From Pseudomonas knackmussii B13 (lineage in GTDB: Bacteria; Pseudomonadota; Gammaproteobacteria; Pseudomonadales; Pseudomonadaceae), in contig NZ_HG322950.1 in the NCBI RefSeq assembly GCF_000689415.1, positions 5,401,501-5,465,500 of the forward strand: a stretch of 64,000 bases of DNA, in the 5' to 3' direction. The translations under genes and the position numbers were made by a program. Below the pieces are notes generated by a model. The model was given only the letters and a program-made list of their open reading frames with translations, did no database searches and was not told where the DNA came from. Positions 8,722-19,078 of the stretch are shown piece by piece. How positions within the stretch are numbered: the first letter of the stretch is position 1; each line of letters opens with the position of its first letter.

Positions 8722-9024
8722 TCACTCTTGCTCGTACCGCGACAGCCGCCGGCGCAGCCGTTCGTTCTCCGCGCGCAGCGCCTCCACCTCGTCGAGCAGA
8801 CGCAGGGCCAGGGCAATGGCCGGCCAGTCCAGCTCGAGTTCGCGCTGCAGGCGTGCCGCACGACGCAAAACGAGCACCGACTCGGCGGCGAACAACCAGG
8901 TTTCGCCGCGTCTTTCCTGCGGCTCGACGATGCCGACCTCGATGATTTCCAGCAGCGTCTCGCGCGGCAGCCTGGCGCATTCGCAGAGCTCATCGAACTC
9001 CAGGGTGAACAGGACTTCGGTCAT
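8722..9024 (-). CDS. cbpM: Chaperone modulator CbpM
   Basis: This 100-residue protein has a MerR-like winged N-terminal part (FDELCECARLPRETLLEIIEVGIVE) and a C-terminal helix rich in L, R and E that is probably coiled-coil. CbpM binds the J-domain of CbpA and inhibits its co-chaperone and DNA-binding activity. The assignment is supported by its position: the ATG overlaps the TGA of the DnaJ-like gene (TCAT at 9021-9024), the usual cbpA-cbpM arrangement. Confidence 0.85.
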   Translation of the reverse strand: MTEVLFTLEFDELCECARLPRETLLEIIEVGIVEPQERRGETWLFAAESVLVLRRAARLQRELELDWPAIALALRLLDEVEALRAENERLRRRLSRYEQE

Positions 9025-9974
9025 GGCCGTTTACTCCATTCGCGACGCGGGTCGAAGGCCGCCTTGGCGGCCAGTTCCTCCCACAGTTTGCGTGTATCGC
9101 CTTCAGCGGCACCCTTGGGCATGACGATCTTCAGCACCGCGTAGAGATCGCCCGCGGCATCGCCGCCCTTACCCGCCAAGCCCTTGCCGCGGATGCGCAA
9201 GCGCTGCCCGGCCTGGCTGCCCGGCGGCACGCTGAGGGCGATGCGGCCGGCCAGGGTCGGCACTTCGACCTTTGCCCCCAGCGCCGCTTCCCAGGGCGCC
9301 AGCGGCACGCTGACCAACAGGTCGCGGCCGTCGACGTCGAACAGCGGGTGTGGCGCCAGGCGAATGATCAGGTAGAGGTCGCCCGCCGGACCGCCGTTTG
9401 CGCCTGCGCCGCCCTGCCCCTTCAGGCGGATGCGCTCGCCATCCACCGCACCCGGCGGGATGCGCACCTTCAGGTGCTTCTCCACGTCCGGCTGGCGCCG
9501 GCCGTATTCGTGGGGGGCGGGAAAGCCGAAGCTGACCGGGTGCGGCTCGCCGGACTGCAGTTCCTCGAGGAACAGTGGCACCTCCAGCTCGATGTCGCGG
9601 CCGCGCCGCTCGCGGGGGCGCTGTTGCCCCTGGGCGCCGGCCCGCGCGCCGAAGATCGACTCGAAGAAATCGGAGAAGTCGCGCTCCTGGAAATGCTCGG
9701 CGCCCTCGAACCCGCCGGACGGCTGCCAGCCTGGCGGTGCCTCGAACTTCTCGCGGTTGCCGTATTGGCGCAGCTGGTCGTATTCGGCGCGCTTCTCCGG
9801 GCTCTTCAGGACTTCATAGGCCTCGGCGACTTCCTTAAAGCGCTCTTCCGCGTTGGCTTCCTTGCTGACGTCCGGGTGATATTTGCGCGCCAGCTTGCGG
9901 TAGGCGCTCTTGATCGTCTTTTCATCAGCGTCCGGGGCCACGCCCAGCGCCGCATAGTAGTCCTTGAACTCCAT
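9021..9974 (-). CDS. cbpA: Curved-DNA-binding protein / DnaJ-class co-chaperone CbpA
   Basis: The 317 residues comprise an N-terminal J-domain with HPD at 33-35 (KYHPDVSKEA), a Gly/Phe-containing linker and the two C-terminal beta-barrel substrate-binding domains (DIELEVPLFLEE, RIPPGAVDGERIRLKGQG). There is no zinc-finger region, which marks CbpA-type rather than true DnaJ proteins. The start at 9974 (MEFKDYYAALGV) matches family N-termini; the frame is open upstream but that extension is not family-like. It works with DnaK and is co-transcribed with its modulator cbpM. Confidence 0.92.
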   Translation of the reverse strand: MEFKDYYAALGVAPDADEKTIKSAYRKLARKYHPDVSKEANAEERFKEVAEAYEVLKSPEKRAEYDQLRQYGNREKFEAPPGWQPSGGFEGAEHFQERDFSDFFESIFGARAGAQGQQRPRERRGRDIELEVPLFLEELQSGEPHPVSFGFPAPHEYGRRQPDVEKHLKVRIPPGAVDGERIRLKGQGGAGANGGPAGDLYLIIRLAPHPLFDVDGRDLLVSVPLAPWEAALGAKVEVPTLAGRIALSVPPGSQAGQRLRIRGKGLAGKGGDAAGDLYAVLKIVMPKGAAEGDTRKLWEELAAKAAFDPRREWSKRP

Positions 9975-10096
9975 CGCCTTCGCTCCCGGGTCTGGAATGG
10001 CAAGCCTAGTCGCTAGGAGTTCAGCTGTGCAGCCGGGACGACTGACGCAGGTCATGGCATAGTCGATCCCCCACATTCCAGACATCGAGCAAGGCC

Positions 10097-11515
10097 ATGT
10101 CAGAGCCCCTCGCCCTGCGCCTCGACCCGAGCCTGGCGCAGCCGATCTACCGGCAGATCTACGAGCGCTTCAAGGAAGCCATTGCCCGCGGCACCCTGCG
10201 CCCTGGCGAGCGCGTGCCGCCGGTGCGCGGCCTGGCCGGCGAGCTGGGCGTGGCGCGCGGCACCGTGGAACTGGCCTACCAGCTGCTGACCAGCGAGGGC
10301 TACCTGCTGGCGCGCGGGCCGGCCGGCACGGTGGTCTCCCCGCAACTGAGCGGGCGCGATACCACGCCCTCGCCACACAAGGCACCGCCGACTGCACCGG
10401 CGTTGCCCGGCCTGATCGCCCATGGCCCCGGCATCCGCCCCTTCCAGCTCGGCCTGCCGGCACTGGATGCCTTCCCCCGCGCCCTCTGGTCGCGCCTCGC
10501 CGGCCGGCGCTTGCGCCACACCCTGCCGGGCGAGCTGGCGTATCCCGACCCATGCGGCTTCGGCCCGCTGCGCGAGGCGCTGGCCGGCTATCTCAGCGTC
10601 TCCCGCGGGATCGCCTGCGAACCGGCGCAGGTGCTGATCTGCGCCGGCTACCAGGGCGCGCTGGACCTGATCACTCGCACCCTTCTGCAACCGGGCGACG
10701 CCGTCTGGCACGAAGACCCCGGCTATCCACGAGGCCGCCAATTGATGGCGGCGGCGGGCGCAACGCTGGTGCCGGTGCCGGTGGATAACGATGGGCTGTG
10801 CGTATCGGAAGGCGAACGTCGCGCCCCGCAGGCGCGCTTCGCGCTGGTCACGCCGTCACAGCAGAGCCCCACCGGTGTAGCGCTGAGCCTGCCACGCCGC
10901 CTGGCACTGCTGGACTGGGCCGAGCGCAGCGGCGCCTGGATCGTCGAGGACGACTACGACAGCGAGTACCGCTATGCCAGCTTCCCCCTGCCAGCCCTGA
11001 AGAGCCTCGACCGCCAGGGCCGCGTGCTCTACACCGGCACCTTCAGCAAGGTGCTGTTTCCGGCCCTGCGCCTGGGCTACCTGGTGGTGCCGAAGGACCT
11101 GCTGCCAGACTTCGTGCGCAGCCAGCAGGTGTTCGCCTCGGGCTGCTCGGAGCTGCTGCAGGCGACACTCTGCGACTTCTTCGTCGAAGGCCATTTCTCC
11201 CGCCACCTGAAACGCACCCGGACGCTCTACGCCGAACGCCGGCAGATGCTGCGCAGCGCCCTGGAACAGCGCCTGGGCGAAGCCATGCACTTCGACGATC
11301 TCCCAGGCGGCCTGCACCTGATCGGCCGAATCGGAGGCGACGACCGCGCCATCGCCCAACGCGCCCACGCCGCCGGCCTCGGCCTGCAGGCGCTGAACAG
11401 CTGGTGCGTGGAGGCCCGCCGCGAGCCGGCGCTGGTGATGAGCTTCACGAACGTGAAAAGCGCGCCGGAAGCGGCCGAACTGGCCAAGCGCGTGGCGGAG
11501 GTGATGGAAATGTAG
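10097..11515 (+). CDS. MocR-family (GntR-HTH plus aminotransferase-like) regulator
   Basis: This 472-residue protein has an N-terminal GntR winged helix (residues 10-80; LRPGERVPPVRGLAGELGVARG) and a fold-type I aminotransferase domain with the PLP-binding region YTGTFSKVLFPALRLGY, where the lysine in FSKV would form the Schiff base. MocR regulators such as PdxR and GabR usually control adjacent B6 or amino-acid genes, but none adjoins here. The TAG stop is supplied by the REP palindrome at 11512. Confidence 0.9.
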   Translation: MSEPLALRLDPSLAQPIYRQIYERFKEAIARGTLRPGERVPPVRGLAGELGVARGTVELAYQLLTSEGYLLARGPAGTVVSPQLSGRDTTPSPHKAPPTAPALPGLIAHGPGIRPFQLGLPALDAFPRALWSRLAGRRLRHTLPGELAYPDPCGFGPLREALAGYLSVSRGIACEPAQVLICAGYQGALDLITRTLLQPGDAVWHEDPGYPRGRQLMAAAGATLVPVPVDNDGLCVSEGERRAPQARFALVTPSQQSPTGVALSLPRRLALLDWAERSGAWIVEDDYDSEYRYASFPLPALKSLDRQGRVLYTGTFSKVLFPALRLGYLVVPKDLLPDFVRSQQVFASGCSELLQATLCDFFVEGHFSRHLKRTRTLYAERRQMLRSALEQRLGEAMHFDDLPGGLHLIGRIGGDDRAIAQRAHAAGLGLQALNSWCVEARREPALVMSFTNVKSAPEAAELAKRVAEVMEM

Positions 11516-11578
11516 GAGCGAGCTTGCTCGCGAACGGCTCCTTCGCGGAGCTCGGTTCGCGAGCAAGCTCGCTCCTAC
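11512..11578. repeat. REP palindrome, GTAGGAGC family
   Basis: Perfect long arms (GTAGGAGCGAGCTTGCTCGC followed by GAA; mirrored TTCGCGAGCAAGCTCGCTCC then TAC) surround about 20 bases. The first GTAG of the element contains the TAG stop codon of the mocR gene. Confidence 0.9.
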
Positions 11579-11607
11579 GAAGAGCAAGAGCCGCGCCGCA
11601 AAGGAAA

Positions 11608-11632
11608 GGCCCCGCCGAGGCGGGGCTTTTTC
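11608..11632 (+). terminator. Bidirectional intrinsic terminator between mocR and speA
   Basis: GGCCCCGCC-GA-GGCGGGGC, a strong GC stem, is followed on the plus strand by TTTTT and on the minus strand by CCTTTCCTTT. It lies between two convergent genes and can serve both. Confidence 0.75.
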
Positions 11633-11633
11633 A

Positions 11634-13547
<1,914 letters not shown>

Positions 13548-13705
13548 GCGCGCGTGTCTCCTCAAAAAAGGTCGGGCGCCCGGCGGGATGTGCGCGGGCA
13601 CCGATAAGCCTAAACGTCGGGTATGACGTTGCCGTGTTGACCACCACCACTGGCGGTAGTTTAGGAAAGCGCGACGAACTCGCGAGCGCGACGCATCTCC
13701 CATCT

Positions 13706-13761
13706 AGGGAACGGGCTGGCCGGTGTGCGCGACAAAAGCCACGACACCTAACCCGTTCCCT
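13706..13761. repeat. 10-bp inverted repeat between the SUI1 gene and speA
   Basis: AGGGAACGGG (13706-13715) and CCCGTTCCCT (13752-13761) are perfect inverted arms around a 36-base loop. They lie 16 bases beyond the stop of the minus-strand SUI1 gene and 160 bases upstream of speA, so they may act as a 3' hairpin or a speA upstream element. There is no T-tract. Confidence 0.45.
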
Positions 13762-13777
13762 GCAGGGGAGAGGCGGA

Positions 13778-14149
13778 TCAGCCGCCGGATTTCTTCGCCT
13801 TGAGCCCGCGCTTGGTCAGCTCTTCGAGGAGCAGTTCGACGTGGTCGCCCTGGATCTCGATGATGCCGTCCTTCAGCGCGCCACCCGTTCCGCAGCGTTT
13901 CTTCAGGGCGGTGGCCAGGTCCTTCAGGGCGTCTTCGGCCAGCGGCACGCCGCTCACCGTGGTCACGGTCTTGCCACCGCGGCCCTTGGTTTCACGGCGC
14001 ACGCGGGCAATGCCGTCGCCGGCCGGGATCACGGCCTGCTTGCAGATGCACGCAGCAATGGGCTGATTGCAGTCCGGGCAATGCCGGCCGGAATCAGTGG
14101 AGTAGACGAGCCCGCCAAGGGCGGACAGGGAGGAAGCTTTCTTGACCAC
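13778..14149 (-). CDS. SUI1/eIF1-family translation factor (YciH-like)
   Basis: The 123-residue protein has an N-terminal CPDCNQPIAACIC cysteine cluster (residues 24-36) and a C-terminal SUI1 domain with RRETKGRGGKTVTTVSG and CGTGGALKDGIIEIQGDH. YciH of E. coli influences start-site fidelity; the physiological role in Pseudomonas is unclear. It sits directly upstream of speA on the same strand, as at this locus in P. aeruginosa. Confidence 0.92.
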   Translation of the reverse strand: MVKKASSLSALGGLVYSTDSGRHCPDCNQPIAACICKQAVIPAGDGIARVRRETKGRGGKTVTTVSGVPLAEDALKDLATALKKRCGTGGALKDGIIEIQGDHVELLLEELTKRGLKAKKSGG

Positions 14150-14391
14150 CGGGCGTTTCCCCAGGATTGGCCTCTAAGGGCCAGGTCAACGAATGATCGG
14201 CTGGCGCCGACCGCGACGCCCCACTCAGGCAGGGGCTGCGCTATTCCCGCCGGAGGACCCGGGCGGAAAGGTCGCGCAATGTACCAGCATTGCGGCCGAT
14301 TGCTAAGGGCAGAAATGCGTCATTGATCGGTGATTTGGCGACATGTCCGAAAACGCCCTCTCCCGCGAGCGGGAGAGGCGCTCTAGAGAAT

Positions 14392-14931
14392 TCAGACCTG
14401 CGACAGATAAAGCCGCAGCGATTGCAGCGAGTCCGGGCAGTAGAGCGCACCGGCCTCGGCTTCGGCGAGGGCCAGCCGCGGTTCGATGAACTTCGCCTCC
14501 AGCACTTCTTCCGGCTGCAGCCGCAGCGGACCGTCCCAGACCGCGGAGAACACCGCGCACCACAGGCGGTTGCCCGGCTCGTCGAAGAGGAAGGTGCCGT
14601 GCTCGCGCAGCTCGACGCCACTCACACCCAGCTCCTCTTCCAGCTCGCGGCTGGCCGACAGCGCGTAGCTTTCGTCGGCCTGCACCATGCCGCCGGCGGC
14701 GGCGTCCCAGTAGCCCGGGTACACCGCCTTGCTCAGGCTGCGCCGGTGCACGCAGAGCTGCCCGGCGGAATTGAACAGCAGGATGAAGGTGCCACGGCCG
14801 ATCAGCCCGCGTTCGCGCAGCTCGGCGCGCGGCAGCGAACCGAGCAGTTGGTCACGCTCGTCGACCCAGGCGATCTGCTCGCGGTCCGAGGCCGCGCGAT
14901 GGGCGGCCTCGGCAGCGCTGATGAGGTCCAT
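14392..14931 (-). CDS. Nudix hydrolase (YfcD-like)
   Basis: This 179-residue protein has a complete Nudix box, G-x5-E-x7-REL-x-EE-x-G-V, read as GMVQADE then SYALSAS then RELEEELGV. The IPP-isomerase-like N-terminal layout (WVDERDQLLGSLPRAELRERGLIGRGTFILLFN) suggests a YfcD-type enzyme hydrolysing a nucleoside diphosphate derivative; the substrate is unknown. Its ATG overlaps the TGA of the upstream DUF2333 gene (TGATG), so the two are translationally coupled. Confidence 0.9.
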   Translation of the reverse strand: MDLISAAEAAHRAASDREQIAWVDERDQLLGSLPRAELRERGLIGRGTFILLFNSAGQLCVHRRSLSKAVYPGYWDAAAGGMVQADESYALSASRELEEELGVSGVELREHGTFLFDEPGNRLWCAVFSAVWDGPLRLQPEEVLEAKFIEPRLALAEAEAGALYCPDSLQSLRLYLSQV

Positions 14932-15998
14932 CAACCCTGCGCCAGCAGTTGCCGCAGATCGATGATCGCGGCGTTGGCGCGGGAGATGTAGTTCGCCATC
15001 ACCAGCGAGTGGTTGGCCAGCACGCCGAAGCCACTGCCATTGAGCACCATCGGGCTCCACAGCGGCTCCTGGGTCGCCTCCAGTTCGCGGATGATCTGGC
15101 GCACGCTGACGGTGGCGTTCTTCTTCGCCAGCACGTCGGCGAAGTCGACCTCGATGGCGCGCAGCAGGTGCGACAGCGCCCAGGCCTGGCCGCGCGCTTC
15201 GTAGAAGACGTTGTCGATCTGCAGCCACGGGGTTTCCTGCAGCTCTTCGTCGACTTGCGGCGCCTGGCCGGGAGCCAGCGGCGTGGTGGGCTTGATGTTG
15301 GTGTTCAGCTTGACCCGGCCGACGCTGGCCGAGAGCCGCTGCGACATCGAGCCCAGACGGGTGGAAACGTCGCCCAGCCAGTTGTTCAGGCTGTCGGCGC
15401 GAGCATAGAACTGCGCCTTGGGCTCTTGCGCGGAAAGCCGCACGAGGTACCGATCGAGCGATTTGACGCCTTCGCCGTACTCCGACTCGGAAGACGGCAG
15501 CGCCCAGCTCTTGTTGTCGAAGTTGAAGCGCGGTTCGGCGCGCGCGAGGTCAGCGTCCTCGGTGGACTGCGACTGCGAACGGGCGAAGTCCTTGCGCAAG
15601 GCGCGGGAGAAGTCGCGCACCTGGACCAGCACGCCGTATTCCCAGCTGGGCATGTTGTCCAGCCACAGGCCCGGCGGGAAGATGTCGTTGGAGAGGTAGC
15701 CGCCCGGCTTGTTCAGCAGGACCGTGACCACTTCCTTAAGGGTTTCCACGGTGGTGTAGCCCACCACCATCTGCCGGCTGGCACGCTCGGCCGCCTGCTG
15801 CGCATGCTGCTGCACGGGGAAGAGATCCGGCTCGCGGCTCCAGTACCAGCCGACCAGGCCGGCGGCGACCAGGTAGGCGCCCAGCAGGCCGCCGAGCACT
15901 CGGGTCAGCCAGGGGCCGCCGAAATAGGCGCGCACATCGTCAACCCTGTCGTCGACCTGTTCGCGCACCGAGCTGCGGCGATTCTTCCAGTTCCACAT
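14931..15998 (-). CDS. DUF2333-family membrane protein
   Basis: The 355 residues begin MWNWKNRRSSVREQVDDRV, followed by one transmembrane segment (about residues 34-52, VLGGLLGAYLVAAGLVGWY) and a long, probably periplasmic, helical domain. Features such as NKPGGYLSNDIFPPGLWLDNMPSWEYGVL are strongly conserved in DUF2333 proteins of gammaproteobacteria. Function is unknown. The start at 15998 was chosen over upstream in-frame codons because MWNWKN is followed directly by the family sequence. Confidence 0.85.
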   Translation of the reverse strand: MWNWKNRRSSVREQVDDRVDDVRAYFGGPWLTRVLGGLLGAYLVAAGLVGWYWSREPDLFPVQQHAQQAAERASRQMVVGYTTVETLKEVVTVLLNKPGGYLSNDIFPPGLWLDNMPSWEYGVLVQVRDFSRALRKDFARSQSQSTEDADLARAEPRFNFDNKSWALPSSESEYGEGVKSLDRYLVRLSAQEPKAQFYARADSLNNWLGDVSTRLGSMSQRLSASVGRVKLNTNIKPTTPLAPGQAPQVDEELQETPWLQIDNVFYEARGQAWALSHLLRAIEVDFADVLAKKNATVSVRQIIRELEATQEPLWSPMVLNGSGFGVLANHSLVMANYISRANAAIIDLRQLLAQG

Positions 15999-16204
15999 GG
16001 CAAAGTCCTTGCGTATCGAATAACGGAAAGGGTTGGACCACGCATCGCGCCAGCGGTTGCCCACGACGCCCGGCGATCCAGGGGCCACTAGGATGCCGCA
16101 CTCGGCTCCCGAAGGGCAGCCTACCCTCTGCATGGCCTGTGTGACGATCCTTGACCGACATCACTGGCATTGCCCGCGCCAACTGGTAGCATGATGCCAT
16201 CATA

Positions 16205-16239
16205 GCGGCCGTTTCCCCGACGGCCGCGCCATTTTATAA
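16205..16239 (+). other. Leader hairpin just upstream of gcbA
   Basis: GCGGCCGT (16205-16212) and ACGGCCGC (16220-16227) form a perfect 8-bp stem, followed by GCCATTTTAT and then the gcbA RBS region. It looks like a weak intrinsic terminator inside the leader, so it may attenuate gcbA, or it may terminate something else. Confidence 0.4.
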
Positions 16240-16249
16240 GAAGCGCGCC

Positions 16250-17869
16250 ATGACCGAGCACGACGATCCCAGCCGCGACCGTTTGAAGCACCATTTCGCC
16301 CAACGCGTGATTCACCAGGCCCGACACCTGCTGGAGATCTGGCAGAACCTCTCGCGCTCGGAATGGAACAGCGCCGGCATGGCCGACCTGCGCGAGGCCG
16401 CCCTGCGCCTGCAGCGCCACGCCGAGCGCTTCGAGCAGGCCGAGCACGCGCAGCTGGCAGCATCGGTATGCGCTTGCCTGGATGCGGTGCAGGACAACCG
16501 CGGCCGCCTGACCAGCGAGCTGATCAGCGAATTCAACCGCCTGATGCAGCGCCTCTCGCGCACCGGGCTGCGGCATGGCGACCAGCTCGAACAGACCCAG
16601 CTGCCGCCCCTGCGCAAGCCGGTCTACCTGGCGCTGCAGGACGTCGAACGCGCTGAGCGCCTGAGCCAGCAGCTGGAGTTCTTCGGCCTGCACGCGCAGC
16701 CCTGCGACAGCGCCAACGCCTTCCGCTCGGCCATGGCCGAACGGCATCCCGCCGCGCTGGTGATGGACATCGACTTCGCTGGCGCCGGCAACGGCCTGGG
16801 CCTGGCCGAGGAAGTCCAGGCAGGCCTGGCGCATAAACTGCCGGTGCTGTTCTTCAGCCACACCGAGACCGACACGCCGACCCGCCTGGCAGCCGCGCGC
16901 GCCGGCGGCCAGGACTTCTTCAGCGGCACCCTGGACGCTTCTGGGGTCCTGGAGAAGATCGAGACCCTGACCCGCGTCGCCCACTACGACCCGTTCCGCG
17001 TACTCATCGTCGATGACTCGCGGGCCCAGGCCACGCACACGGAAATGGTCCTCAACGGCGCCGGTATCGTCACCCGCGCCCTCACCGCGCCGCTGTCGGT
17101 GATGGCCGAACTCGCCGAGTTCCAGCCCGACCTGATCATCCTCGACATGTACATGCCCGAGTGCCTGGGCACCGAGCTGGCCAAGGTGATCCGCCAGCAC
17201 GAGCGCTACGTCAGCGTGCCGATCATCTACCTGTCGGCCGAGGACGACCTGGACAAGCAGCTGGACGCCATGAGCGAAGGCGGCGACGACTTCCTCACCA
17301 AGCCGATCAAGCCGCGCCACCTGATCGCCACCGTGCGCAACCGCGCGGCGCGCGCCCGCAGCCTGAAGGCGCGGATGGTGCGCGACAGCCTCACCGGGCT
17401 GTTCAACCACACCCACACCCTGCAGCTGCTCGACGACGCCTGCTATCGCTCGCGCCGCGAAGGCCAGCCGCTGACCTTCGCCATGCTCGATATCGACCAC
17501 TTCAAGAAGGTCAACGACACCTACGGCCACCCCATGGGCGACCGCGTGATCAAGAGCCTGGCGCTGTTCCTCAAGCAACGGCTGCGCAAGACCGACCACA
17601 TCGGCCGCTATGGCGGCGAGGAGTTCGCCGTGGTGCTGCCGGACACCGACGCAGAGTCCGCGGTACGGGTGCTGGAGGAAATCCGCCAGCGCTTCGCCGA
17701 GATCCGCTACCCGGCACACCCCAACGACCTGACCTGCACCTTCAGCTGCGGCATCGCCCAACTGATCGACCCGATGGACGTCACCACCCTGGCCAAGCGC
17801 GCCGACGAGGCGCTGTACCGCGCCAAGCACGGCGGGCGCAACCGGGTGGAGCTGTTCGAACACCTGTAG
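16250..17869 (+). CDS. gcbA: Response-regulator diguanylate cyclase GcbA
   Basis: This 539-residue protein has an N-terminal helical region (1-120), a degenerate receiver-like domain (about 125-240, PVYLALQDVERAERLSQQLE...), a canonical receiver domain (about 245-365; RVLIVDDSRAQ, phospho-acceptor in IILDMYMPE, LTKPIKP) and a C-terminal GGDEF domain with GGEEF at 455-459 and an RKTD I-site at 446-449. GcbA makes cyclic di-GMP and promotes initial surface attachment in P. fluorescens and P. aeruginosa. It lies between the DUF2333 gene and the dsbD region as in P. aeruginosa. The TAG stop lies in a REP palindrome. Confidence 0.93.
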   Translation: MTEHDDPSRDRLKHHFAQRVIHQARHLLEIWQNLSRSEWNSAGMADLREAALRLQRHAERFEQAEHAQLAASVCACLDAVQDNRGRLTSELISEFNRLMQRLSRTGLRHGDQLEQTQLPPLRKPVYLALQDVERAERLSQQLEFFGLHAQPCDSANAFRSAMAERHPAALVMDIDFAGAGNGLGLAEEVQAGLAHKLPVLFFSHTETDTPTRLAAARAGGQDFFSGTLDASGVLEKIETLTRVAHYDPFRVLIVDDSRAQATHTEMVLNGAGIVTRALTAPLSVMAELAEFQPDLIILDMYMPECLGTELAKVIRQHERYVSVPIIYLSAEDDLDKQLDAMSEGGDDFLTKPIKPRHLIATVRNRAARARSLKARMVRDSLTGLFNHTHTLQLLDDACYRSRREGQPLTFAMLDIDHFKKVNDTYGHPMGDRVIKSLALFLKQRLRKTDHIGRYGGEEFAVVLPDTDAESAVRVLEEIRQRFAEIRYPAHPNDLTCTFSCGIAQLIDPMDVTTLAKRADEALYRAKHGGRNRVELFEHL

Positions 17870-17932
17870 GAGCGAGCTTGCTCGCGAACGGGCCTCGCTG
17901 CGGAATCGGTTCGCGAGCCAGCTCGCTCCTAC
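17866..17932. repeat. REP palindrome, GTAGGAGC family
   Basis: It has the same arms as the element at 11512, with one mismatch in the right arm (GAGCCAGCTCG). The initial GTAG again provides the TAG stop codon of the preceding gene, gcbA. Confidence 0.9.
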
Positions 17933-17969
17933 GAAGAGCCCGCCATTTGCGGCTTTACGCCGTCGTCTA

Positions 17970-18935
17970 TCAGGTGCGCTCGCCCAGCTTGTGCCGCGCC
18001 GCGTACAGGCAAACCATCTCCATCGCCAGGGTCGCACCGGCCAGCGCGGTGATCTCGGCGTTGTCGTAAGGCGGCGCCACTTCGACCACATCCATGCCCA
18101 CCACGTTGATGCCGCGCAGGCCGCGGAGGATCTCCAGCGCCTGGCTCGAAGTCAGGCCGCCGCACACCGGCGTGCCGGTACCGGGGGCGAAGGCCGGGTC
18201 CAGGCAGTCGATGTCGAAGGTCAGGTACACCGGGTTGTCACCGACCCGCGCGCGGATCAGCTCGGCGATCTGCTCGGGGCCCTGGCGATGCACCTGGCGC
18301 GCATCCAGCACCTGGAAGCCCATCACGTCATCGTTGGTGGTGCGCAGCCCCACCTGCACCGAGCGGGACGGGTCGACCAATCCCTCGCGGGCCGCGTGAT
18401 AGAACATGGTGCCGTGGTCGATGCGCTGCACTTCCTCGTCCGGCCAGGTATCGCTGTGCGCATCGAAGTGGATCAGCGACAGCGGGCCGTGCTTGGCGGC
18501 GTGGGCCTTGAGCAGCGGATAGCTGATGAAATGGTCGCCGCCCAGGGTCAGCAGGCCGCAGCCGGCGTCGAGGATGCGCGCGGCGTGAGCCTGGATGGCC
18601 GCCGGGGTGTCCTGCGGGGTGCCGTGGTCGAAGGCACAGTCGCCGTAGTCGATCACTGCAAGGTGATCGAAGGGATCGAACTCCCAGGGATAATGCCGGG
18701 CCCAGGCCATCTGCACCGAAGCCGCACGAATCGCCCGCGGTCCGAAACGGCTGCCCGGACGGTTGGTGGTGGCGGTGTCGAAGGGCACGCCGCTGACCAC
18801 CAGGTCGACGCCGCGCAGGTCGCGGCTGTAGCGCCGGCGCATGAAGCTGGTGATGCCGGCATAGGTGGATTCCGCAGCGGTGCCGTAGAGGCTGTCGCGG
18901 GTGAGCGCCTGGTCGTTTTCGTGGGCCTGGTCCAT
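17970..18935 (-). CDS. Agmatinase / guanidinobutyrase-type ureohydrolase
   Basis: The 321-residue protein belongs to the arginase-agmatinase family. All Mn2+-binding motifs are present: LGGDHFISYPLL, HFDAHSDTW and TFDIDCLDPAFAPGTGTP. Family members hydrolyse agmatine, 4-guanidinobutyrate or 3-guanidinopropionate to urea and the amine. The divergent LysR gene is the arrangement known for guanidinobutyrase (gbuA-gbuR) in P. aeruginosa, whereas proximity to speA favours agmatine; sequence alone does not decide. Urea released could feed the urease encoded further along. Confidence 0.88.
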   Translation of the reverse strand: MDQAHENDQALTRDSLYGTAAESTYAGITSFMRRRYSRDLRGVDLVVSGVPFDTATTNRPGSRFGPRAIRAASVQMAWARHYPWEFDPFDHLAVIDYGDCAFDHGTPQDTPAAIQAHAARILDAGCGLLTLGGDHFISYPLLKAHAAKHGPLSLIHFDAHSDTWPDEEVQRIDHGTMFYHAAREGLVDPSRSVQVGLRTTNDDVMGFQVLDARQVHRQGPEQIAELIRARVGDNPVYLTFDIDCLDPAFAPGTGTPVCGGLTSSQALEILRGLRGINVVGMDVVEVAPPYDNAEITALAGATLAMEMVCLYAARHKLGERT

Positions 18936-19011
18936 GGGATTCCTCAGCTAGGCAGTCATTTCGAATAGGGGCTTCCGTCGAAGCGGGCCTTGGGGACAAG
19001 ATGCCCGGCGC

Positions 19012-19037
19012 TTTACTTTGCAAAAATACAAAGTTAA
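19012..19037. promoter_or_regulatory. Probable LysR operator between the ureohydrolase and LysR genes
   Basis: ACTTTG (19015-19020) and CAAAGT (19029-19034) form a perfect inverted repeat with an 8-base spacer, extendable to TTTACTTTG / CAAAGTTAA. It contains the T-N11-A pattern of LysR sites and lies in the 143-base divergent intergenic region, next to AT-rich promoter-like sequence. Confidence 0.5.
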
Positions 19038-19078
19038 TAAATTTGGCATTTCGCCAAGCCAATGATTGGAATCCCGCC

